A stretch of DNA of 64,000 nt, from assembly GCF_042650645.1 (NCBI RefSeq), contig NZ_JBHSBI010000014.1, positions 62,001 through 126,000 on the forward strand. The letters are read 5' to 3'. This document shows, in pieces, positions 33,977 to 40,231 of this stretch. Both the position numbers and the translations under genes were made by a program. Source of the DNA: Nonomuraea purpurea. Its GTDB lineage: Bacteria > Actinomycetota > Actinomycetes > Streptosporangiales > Streptosporangiaceae. Under the pieces are notes generated by a model, which saw only the letters and a list, made by a program, of their open reading frames with translations, ran no database searches and was not told where the DNA came from. Each line of letters starts with the position of its first letter. Within the stretch, counting starts at the first letter, position 1.

Positions 33977-34597
33977 ATGCCGAAAGTGGTCGATCCCGTC
34001 GAACGCCGTCACGCGGTGGTGGACGCCCTGTTCCGGGTCGTGGTGCGCGACGGGCTGCAGCGGGCCTCGCTGCGCACCGTCGCCGCCGAGGCCCAGCTCA
34101 ACATCGGCTCGCTGCGTCACTACTTCGCCACGCACGAGGAGCTGAAGCGCTTCGCGATGGCGTCGATGATCGAGCGGGTCGGGGGGCGGTTGCGGGCCTC
34201 CGTCGACGAGGTGGGCGATCTGGCGGCGCTACCTCCGGCGGACCTGCTGGAGCTGGCCGTCCGGCTGCTGGGTGAGCTGCTGCCCATCGACGAGTCGCGG
34301 CGGGCCGAGGTGACGGTGTTCCTCGACTTCGCCGCCGCATCCAGGACCGACCCCGCGCTGCGAGACCTGGCTGAGCGGGCCGCGGTGGGCATGCGCGGGT
34401 TCGTCCGCCTCGTGCTCGAACGCCTGGAGTCGCGGGAGGCGCTGCGTCCCGGGGTGCGGATCGACGTGGAGACCGAGCGACTGGCCTCGCTTGTCGACGG
34501 GCTCGGGATGAACGCCGTGCTGCACCCGGAGCTGGTGAGCGCAAGCGACTGTCTGGACACCTTGCGCGCCCACCTCGGCGCGCTGGCCTGTCCCTAG
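33977..34597 (+). CDS. TetR-family regulator, divergent from the deiminase gene
   Basis: A 206-residue repressor. HTH at about residues 12-58 (HAVVDALFRVVVRDGLQRASLRTVAAEAQLNIGSLRHYFATHEELKRFAM). The ligand domain resembles the BetI/TetR_C_6 type (ERVGGRLRASVDEVGDL, RRAEVTVFLDFAAASRTDPALRDL, ETERLASLVDGLGMNAVLHPE). The divergent arrangement and the dyads at 33921-33966 make it the probable regulator of the deiminase and itself. It ends directly before the remnant insertion sequence. Confidence 0.9.
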   Translation: MPKVVDPVERRHAVVDALFRVVVRDGLQRASLRTVAAEAQLNIGSLRHYFATHEELKRFAMASMIERVGGRLRASVDEVGDLAALPPADLLELAVRLLGELLPIDESRRAEVTVFLDFAAASRTDPALRDLAERAAVGMRGFVRLVLERLESREALRPGVRIDVETERLASLVDGLGMNAVLHPELVSASDCLDTLRAHLGALACP

Positions 34598-34601
34598 GGA
34601 G

Positions 34602-35120
34602 TGTCTGGCAATTCCGCGTGCCGAAGCCAGAGCATGAGCGAGGCGATGGTGACGCCTGCCAGGTAGCGGCTGGCGAGCTTGTCGAAGTGGGTGACGATGG
34701 CGCGTCATTGCTTGAGCTTGCCGATCCAGCGTTCGATCAGGTTGCGTTGCATGTAGGTGAGGGCGTCGAAGGCGTGGGGGCGGCCGCCGCGGCTGCCCTT
34801 GCGGCTGGCGATCTGGTCGCGGCGTTCGGGGATGACTGCCTTGATGCCGCGGCGGCGCAGGTCGAGGCGGATCTTGCGGGTGGAGTAGCCCTTGCCGCCG
34901 ATCAGGGTGCCGGTGCGGGTGCGGGGTCGGCCGCCGTTCGGGCGGCGCAGCCGGAGCTTGGCCGGCACGGCGTCGAAGGCGGTGCAGTCGACGGTGTTGC
35001 CGCTGGTCAGATGCAGGACCAGCGGCAGGCCGCGGGCTTCGCGAGCAGGTGCGGCTTCGTGTTCTGCTGGCTCTGGCCCAGCCGAGGTGCCGCGGGACCG
35101 GGCTACGGTGCCGGGTCCGG
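34602..35120 (-). pseudogene. IS5-type transposase remnant
   Basis: Minus-strand DDE transposase of the IS5 group, inactivated. Readable core: GLPLVLHLTSGNTVDCTAFDAV, then LIGGKGYSTRKIR (second Asp region altered), RRRGIKAVIPERRDQ, RGSRGGRP-AFD, RNLIERWIGKLKQ. The usual Trp after LKQ is a TGA stop at 34705-34707, followed in frame by RAIVTHFDKLASRYLAGVTI. Upstream of about 35040 the frame is shifted (GQSQQNTKPHLLA) and the N-terminus is missing. A terminal-repeat-like gagtgtctggcaattcc lies at 34600-34616. Confidence 0.82.
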
Positions 35121-35154
35121 TATGACGGCGGCGAACAGGACGAGCGAGTAAAGT

Positions 35155-35209
35155 CCCAGGTCAACCCCCTGATTGTGGATAAGCGATCGTTCTCCACAGA
35201 ACGTCGTTC
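35155..35209 (+). promoter_or_regulatory. tad promoter-like cassette, copy 2
   Basis: Second copy of the 55-bp sequence at 27708-27762. Identical over 35155-35182, including TGTGGATAA at 35174-35182; the following dyad GTTCT-CCAC-AGAAC (35189-35202) keeps both arms while the spacer differs. It lies 84 bp before the pilin-like gene and just after the IS remnant, so it probably supplies a promoter to the downstream half of the split tad operon. Confidence 0.7.
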
Positions 35210-35292
35210 GGTCCGCCGGTCGCTACCCCGCTTCGGCGACCCTGGATCCCGCCGGGCAAACCCCCGGTTCCCAACACCCCCTGGAGGCAACG

Positions 35293-35841
35293 ATGCATAG
35301 TCCCGCCATCACACCAGACGGCATCAAAGCCGCCCCAGATTTCGCCTCCACGCCAAGCAGGGATGCCAAAGCCCTCGTAAGTCCCATTTCGATGCCTACG
35401 AAGAGTACGTTCCCGAGCAACAAGCTCGGGATGGGTGGCAGCACCCGTCCAACCATCAGTCGCAGCACGTACGCGACTCAAGACGCCGCAACAGCAACCC
35501 GCGAACCCTCCGAAGCCCTCGCGCCAGTAGCCCGGACAGTCGGCGAAGCTTCCAAATGCGCCCACATGTCGAGCAGCCAACCCGAACCCCAACTCGGATT
35601 CCCGCAATCTGCAGCGCACACGTCCTCGCAGGCCACCACCCCAAGACGGCATTCCAACAAGTGGCTTCACTACGCCGGCACCAATCGGGAGCGAGGCATG
35701 TCCACGGCCGAGTATGCGGTGGGAACCATCGCGGCCTGTGCCTTCGCCGCGCTCCTCTTCAAAGTGGTAAGCAGCCCAGAGGTCCAGGAGTTGCTCACGT
35801 CCCTCATCGACAAGGCACTCAACACCAGCATCGGCAAATGA
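35293..35841 (+). CDS. DUF4244/Flp-pilin-like protein with long N-terminal extension
   Basis: A 182-residue protein whose last ~50 residues are the actinobacterial Flp/TadE-like pilin unit: RGMSTAEYAVGTIAACAFAALLFKVV, with the Glu five residues after the expected cleavage point. Ahead of it is a ~135-residue Ser/Thr/Pro-rich, low-complexity extension; related proteins usually have only 10-30 residues there. ATG 35293 has GGAGG 5 nt upstream; an internal ATG at 35698 (GGGAGCG upstream) would give a conventional 47-residue pilin, so the true start is unsettled. Followed by TadE with a 4-nt overlap. Confidence 0.72.
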   Translation: MHSPAITPDGIKAAPDFASTPSRDAKALVSPISMPTKSTFPSNKLGMGGSTRPTISRSTYATQDAATATREPSEALAPVARTVGEASKCAHMSSSQPEPQLGFPQSAAHTSSQATTPRRHSNKWLHYAGTNRERGMSTAEYAVGTIAACAFAALLFKVVSSPEVQELLTSLIDKALNTSIGK

Positions 35842-36221
35842 CCCTCCGCCACGTGCGGATCCCCAAGGGCAACGAACGACGGTCGGCATCGCGGGGCTCG
35901 GTGACGGCCGAGACCGCCGCGATGCTGCCCGCCCTCATGGTCGTCCTGGCAGCCGCTCTGTGGGCCATCCAGGCCGTCGGCGTACAACTCGAATGCGTGG
36001 ACGCGGCCCGCGCGGCCGCCCGGGCAGCGGCCAGAGGCGAGCCGTTGGACCAGGTTCGCGACGTAGCTCGCGCGGTGACCCACCCGGAGGCCCAAGTCGA
36101 CATAGCCCGCGACGAAGAAACCACAAAAGTGCAGATCACCGTGCAGGTACGACCGGCATGGGGCCGATCTCTCCCCGCGGTTCGCGTATCCGCCACGGCC
36201 ATCGCCGACACCGAGCCCTGA
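35838..36221 (+). CDS. TadE-like pseudopilin
   Basis: A 127-residue protein. The type-IV-like leader RGSVTAETAAMLPALMVVLAAALWAIQ has the conserved Glu of TadE pseudopilins; the mature part (ECVDAARAAARAAARGE...VDIARDEETTKVQITVQVRP) is the small soluble domain. ATG start overlaps the preceding stop (ATGA). It corresponds to the Rv3655c/Rv3656c-type genes of mycobacteria. Expected at the membrane as part of the pilus. Confidence 0.85.
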   Translation: MTLRHVRIPKGNERRSASRGSVTAETAAMLPALMVVLAAALWAIQAVGVQLECVDAARAAARAAARGEPLDQVRDVARAVTHPEAQVDIARDEETTKVQITVQVRPAWGRSLPAVRVSATAIADTEP

Positions 36222-36240
36222 AACGTGGAGGAGGGTCACC

Positions 36241-36642
36241 ATCAATTCCAAAGAACGAGGCTCGTCGACGCTGTGGGGCGTGAGCCTCATGGGGCTTCTG
36301 ATGGCAGTTGCCACGGCGTTCGCCACGGTCGGTTCCGTTCGCGTGGCCCGCCACCGCGTCAACAACGCCGCGGACCTCAGCGCACTGGCGGCGGCCAAGC
36401 TCGCGTTGATCGACCCGCAGGGCGCCTGCGACAAAGCCACAGCGCTGGCTACACAGAATGGTGTGCACCTCACACAATGCAAGATCACCCACGAAATCGC
36501 CGACATCTGGACCTCGTTGCCGATCTCGCTCCCAGCAGTGGGCACCCGCACGCTCGTCGGCCGAGCACGCGCCGGCCCGGCGGAAGCGGCCCCTGTGGAA
36601 GCGATCCCAGCGGACGAGCCCGATTACGACCCAGGCCGATGA
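36241..36642 (+). CDS. Rv3654c/TadE-like helicase-adjacent pseudopilin, apparent AUC start
   Basis: A 133-residue protein if started at ATC 36241. The conserved start of the family, RGSSTLWGVSLMGLLMAVATAFATV followed by RVARHRVNNAADLSALAAAKLAL, lies in a frame that has no ATG, GTG or TTG upstream. A perfect GGAGGAGGG (36227-36235) sits 5 nt before ATC-AAT-TCC, so ATC is the best-placed initiator. Starting at GTG 36280 would remove the conserved RGSSTLW segment. Either ATC is used or this is a damaged ATG (G to C). The end is Pro/Ala-rich. Confidence 0.7.
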   Translation: MNSKERGSSTLWGVSLMGLLMAVATAFATVGSVRVARHRVNNAADLSALAAAKLALIDPQGACDKATALATQNGVHLTQCKITHEIADIWTSLPISLPAVGTRTLVGRARAGPAEAAPVEAIPADEPDYDPGR

Positions 36643-36822
36643 ATGAACGTGCTTGAGCCCGCCTGACAATCACCACCGGGATCAGCTAAGGCTGGCCACT
36701 TCGCCAGATCCAGAATGGCTGCGCTCCCAGGGGTCCGTGGTCTCGTCTGCGGTGTGTCCCTCGTAGGGGATCGACTTGCTTCTTGAGCGGTTGATGGAGC
36801 CGGGCTGTGGTGGGTGGAGTCG

Positions 36823-37563
36823 TCAGGGGCGTGTGCCGGTGAGGAGGAGGAACAGGGGGACGCGGCGGCGGCGAGCCAGTTCTGCTGCGGCTCCGTTGAG
36901 GCGCTCTTCGCTTGGTGCGCATTCACGGAGGGAGGTGAGGGTGAAGCCGGTGGTCGTCAGAGCGCGTACGTAGTCCTCGATGGTGCGGTGGAACCAGGTG
37001 ACGGTGCCGCCGAACCAGTTCCGCTGCCGCGGTCCTTTGAGGAAGTAGTCGTCCACGATCCAGTTGGTGCGTTTGCCTTGCGTTTCGGCGTCGTACGAAG
37101 TCAGGACGGGGTGGACGACGGTGAAAATGAGGCGACCGCCCGGTGAGAGGCAGGCGTGGCAGGCTGCCAGCGCCGATTCGATGTCCTCGACGTAGTGGAA
37201 TGCGAGGCGGGAAAGAATGAGATCGAAGGATGATGGGGGAGCTGAGAAATTTTCTATATCCGTCAGTTCGACGCGGCCGGCTGTGCCTTGTAGCGCTGTG
37301 CTGCCTGCTTTTACCATCGCGGTCGAACCGTCCAAACCCAAGTAGCTGAGGCATCCGGCGTTCAGCAGGGTTTGGCCGATGGCGGCGTCTCCGCAGCCGA
37401 GGTCCAGGACGCGAAGTCCGGTGACGGTGCCCAACTCGGACAGGAGGGCTGGTTCCTCCATCACGTAGTTGGGGCTTGAGGTGCGGCTGTGTCGGTGGTC
37501 GAGGTATCGATCGACGATTTGGGGCTCGTCGTAGAAGGAGCCGCCACGTCCGGGATTTGTCAC
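36823..37563 (-). CDS. class I SAM-dependent methyltransferase
   Basis: A 246-residue methyltransferase. Motif I is VLDLGCGDAAIG, followed by YLGLDGS (motif II acid), VELTDIENF (motif III) and FDLILSRLAFHYVED (motif IV). FTVVHPVLTS follows at the post-IV loop. Substrate unknown; the WFHRTIEDYV C-terminal part is of the small-molecule (Methyltransf_11/25) type. It is convergent with the TadE-like gene and not part of the pilus operon; probably an accessory gene. Confidence 0.88.
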   Translation of the reverse strand: MTNPGRGGSFYDEPQIVDRYLDHRHSRTSSPNYVMEEPALLSELGTVTGLRVLDLGCGDAAIGQTLLNAGCLSYLGLDGSTAMVKAGSTALQGTAGRVELTDIENFSAPPSSFDLILSRLAFHYVEDIESALAACHACLSPGGRLIFTVVHPVLTSYDAETQGKRTNWIVDDYFLKGPRQRNWFGGTVTWFHRTIEDYVRALTTTGFTLTSLRECAPSEERLNGAAAELARRRRVPLFLLLTGTRP

Positions 37564-38015
37564 GACGCGAAGTGTAGATCCGGTGACGGCGGCAGCCGTG
37601 AGGATATGTCTTGGCTTCTGGTTTGAGAGTCAGTTGATATGCGAGTTGTGGTGATTCATCTGATGCTGCTTGTTGCGGAGCGGTGTGCAAGACGTGATCG
37701 GGAACGCACGCGAGGTTGTGAACGTCCAGAGTGTTGATGCCGCATGGGCGGTTGGGGCTGGCGGGGCTAGGTCGCGATCGCGTTACGACTTCTTGGACGC
37801 GGTGTCCAAGAGTTGGATATTTCCCGTAAGGTTCCGCTTACCCTCGGTCCATGCCGAATGCGACAAGGCGTCTGGGAGAGCTCGGATGAAGTCGCTTGGG
37901 TGCGGGTCCTGGGACGGTCGGTGACCGTATCGGCCGGGCGGACTGCACTTCCGGTCGTCGCATGGACGCCCCAGGGTGGTCAGGCGGCGCGAAGCTCTCG
38001 ATGGAGGGAAGCGTC
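37564..38015. other. intergenic region before the octapeptide-repeat protein
   Basis: About 450 bp without a recognised gene. It contains the dyad CTTGGAC-N5-GTCCAAG at 37792-37810, about 200 bp before the next start codon, and lower GC than the neighbouring genes. Promoters of the methyltransferase and of the secreted protein should lie here. Confidence 0.4.
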
Positions 38016-40148
38016 GTGACGGTAGTCGGCAGAGTGGTGGTCGCTGGGACGATCGTGGCGGGATCCATCGTGCTCGGCGGAACCGCTCAGGCGGCTGTGA
38101 CGATGCGGGAGTCCCTGGTGGTGCGGGAGGCTGATGCCTCTGGGCAGATTACGGCGCCGCCCGATGGTGAGGTGGTTTCGGGGTCGTCTGTCACTGTTTC
38201 TGCCCGTACGGGGTTAATGCAGTTGCGCATGGGTCTGTACGTGGAAGGGCCCTCCACGCCCACCCAGAAAGTCGCAGATGGTGGGGCGAATCAGACGATT
38301 TCCGGAACGTTGGACGTCGGCAGTGCCCCGAACGGGGCCTTCACCGTCACCCTCAAGGGAGAGATCACCGGGACCAGGTACGCGAGCAGCACGTTCAAGC
38401 TGCGGCGGCCGGCCGAGACACCCGGCAATGTGAACGCCAGTCAGCACGGCACCGCCAAAGTGCTCGTGACCTGGAGCAAGGGGTCGGAGCCCGACCTGCA
38501 GTCGTATGAGGTTTCCACCAGCCAGTCCGGCATTGTCGGGAGGATGACCGCCGACAGTGCCTGCTCGGGCTCCTCATGCAGGGCGGTGCTCTCGGTGCCG
38601 GCGAAGGCGGCGGGGCAGAAGGTGGGGTTCACGGTCAAGGCGTTCAGGGGTGACGGCGAAGGCGGGTCGATCGGGTCCGGGGAGTCGTCCGCCGCGTACG
38701 TCACCTTCCCCGCCCCGCCCTCGGCGAAGCCCAAGAAGACGACGGCGCCCAGCAGCAGGCCGACGGCGAAGGCGCGCGAAGGGGTCAGGAACGTCGATCC
38801 ATTGCCCACGCTGCCCGCCAAGAAGCAGGTGGCACCGGTGAGCAAGCCGACGGCCGGCAAACCGAAGACCTCCAAGCTGCCGGACCTGCCCGACACGGAT
38901 GCGAAGGGCAACCTCCCGATCCCGTCTGCCGAGCCGTCGGGGGATGGACGGGCGGAGCCGGACGGCGTGGTTCCGGCCGATGCGAAAGAGGGCACGGATT
39001 CCGAACCCGTCCAGGCGGGTGGGGTGAAGGCCCAGTCGAACGAGTCGTCTATCGGGGAAATCGGGCAGTACGGGCTGTACCTTGCGGGCGGGCTGCTTCT
39101 GCTGTTGCTGGGTGCGCATGCCGGGGCTTGGGCCCGTCGTCGGGCGGTCGCGGCTGCGGGAATCCCCGGCGGGAGCGGTGGTCCTGCGGGCTCAGCCTCG
39201 GGTGGGATGTCGAGCGCTGGGGGCGCGGGTGCGGACGCGGGTATTGCCGCGCCGTCCTCGTCGGGCGGTGGAGTGCAGCAGGTCGATGAGGGGACGCCTG
39301 TCGCGGTGCGGCGGCGGCCTGCTGTGATTCTGGCTGTGGCCAGGACCCGCGTTCCTGGCCAGTCGCATGATCGACGGGCGGATGCCGTGGACGGGGAACG
39401 GCCGCAGGCGTCTGGCGGTCTTGGTCGGGCGCGTAGGGAAGTGGATGCTGCGGCGCCCGCAGGTCAGCAGCGGTCCCTGCACACGGATCAGCAGCGGTCT
39501 CTGCACGCGGATCAGCAGCGGTCCGTAGGCACAGGTCGGCGGCGGTCTGCGGATGCGGTGGGGCGGGAGGGTTCGGTGGATGCGGGTCAGGGGCGGTCCG
39601 TGAGTGCGGGTCAGCGGCGATCTGTGGACGTGGGCCGGCAGTCGTCTGTGGATGTGGGGCAGGGGCGGTCGCTGGATGCGGGGCAGGAGGGTTCGGCGGA
39701 TGTGGGGCAGGGGCGGTCTTTGGGCGCGGGGCAGCAGCGGTCTGCTGATGTGGGGCGGCAGCCGTACGTGGACGTGCGTCGGCCCTCTGCGTTTATGAGT
39801 CAGCAGTCTTCGCGCGCGGTTGCGGATCGGCCGTCCGTGGAAGTGGGGCAGCCGTCTGTGACGGAAGGGACGGATGGGGGGCGGCAGGGGCCGGTCCGGA
39901 TCGCTCTGCCGAGTTCAGCGGTGACGGATGTGCCGGAGGCCGCTGCACGTGTGACTCCGCCGGCCGGACGGATCGAGGATCGGTGGGACGACTATCTGCC
40001 GCCGTCGCCCCGGTCCATGGAGGACAGCGGGTTCTGGGAACGGCCGCAGCCTTGGGCCGCTGATTTCTGGGCTCCTGACGATGAGGCTGATGACGTCGAT
40101 GGCGGAGGTGTGAATGCCGGGCGGCGGCACCTGGGTGGCGAGAGTTAG
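38016..40148 (+). CDS. secreted/membrane-anchored protein with FN3-like domain and octapeptide repeats
   Basis: A 710-residue protein of unrecognised family. Order: signal peptide (MTVVGRVVVAGTIVAGSIVL...AQA, 1-27); extracellular Ig-like part; an FN3-like module (about 130-235) with a VTWS strand and SYEVSTS; a Lys/Pro-rich linker (PSAKPKKTTAPSSRP); a membrane helix (YLAGGLLLLLLGAHAGAW, about 353-370) with an Arg stop; then a low-complexity cytoplasmic tail with 13 octapeptide repeats (483-587) and an acidic, Trp-containing end. GTG 38016 has GGAGGG 7 nt upstream; ATG 38001 is an alternative. Located between the pilus genes and the helicase, a slot that is variable in other actinobacteria. 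Confidence 0.78.
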   Translation: MTVVGRVVVAGTIVAGSIVLGGTAQAAVTMRESLVVREADASGQITAPPDGEVVSGSSVTVSARTGLMQLRMGLYVEGPSTPTQKVADGGANQTISGTLDVGSAPNGAFTVTLKGEITGTRYASSTFKLRRPAETPGNVNASQHGTAKVLVTWSKGSEPDLQSYEVSTSQSGIVGRMTADSACSGSSCRAVLSVPAKAAGQKVGFTVKAFRGDGEGGSIGSGESSAAYVTFPAPPSAKPKKTTAPSSRPTAKAREGVRNVDPLPTLPAKKQVAPVSKPTAGKPKTSKLPDLPDTDAKGNLPIPSAEPSGDGRAEPDGVVPADAKEGTDSEPVQAGGVKAQSNESSIGEIGQYGLYLAGGLLLLLLGAHAGAWARRRAVAAAGIPGGSGGPAGSASGGMSSAGGAGADAGIAAPSSSGGGVQQVDEGTPVAVRRRPAVILAVARTRVPGQSHDRRADAVDGERPQASGGLGRARREVDAAAPAGQQRSLHTDQQRSLHADQQRSVGTGRRRSADAVGREGSVDAGQGRSVSAGQRRSVDVGRQSSVDVGQGRSLDAGQEGSADVGQGRSLGAGQQRSADVGRQPYVDVRRPSAFMSQQSSRAVADRPSVEVGQPSVTEGTDGGRQGPVRIALPSSAVTDVPEAAARVTPPAGRIEDRWDDYLPPSPRSMEDSGFWERPQPWAADFWAPDDEADDVDGGGVNAGRRHLGGES
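39462..39776 (+). repeat. 24-bp coding repeat, 13 copies
   Basis: 315 bp encode 13 copies of an octapeptide, consensus G-Q-x-R-S-V-D-A/V, with one 9-residue copy. Early copies read DQQRSLHA, later ones GQGRSLDA, GQRRSVDV, GQEGSADV. Copies differ at the DNA level, so the array is not recent throughout, although early copies are nearly identical. Confidence 0.88.
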
Positions 40149-40231
40149 GTGATTCGTCAAGAAGCTCGTCGACGTTTGCGTTGGGGAGGATGATGGTCTG
40201 ACTTGCTGGTTTTTTCGCAGGTAGGGCGTGG

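Noticed and set aside
35149..35182. WhiG-type sigma promoter (TAAA ... GATAA) in the second tad cassette
   Set aside because: The spacing is about 22 nt rather than 14-16, and the first cassette lacks TAAA at the same place.
27708..35209. The two 55-bp copies as attL and attR of a 7.4-kb element
   Set aside because: The DNA between them contains ssd and tadABC, which are core genes, and no recombinase. Both copies lie at promoter distance from tad genes, so a shared regulatory cassette fits better.
39462..39776. The 24-bp repeat array as a CRISPR
   Set aside because: There are no unique spacers, the repeats are contiguous and in frame with the protein, and no cas gene is present.
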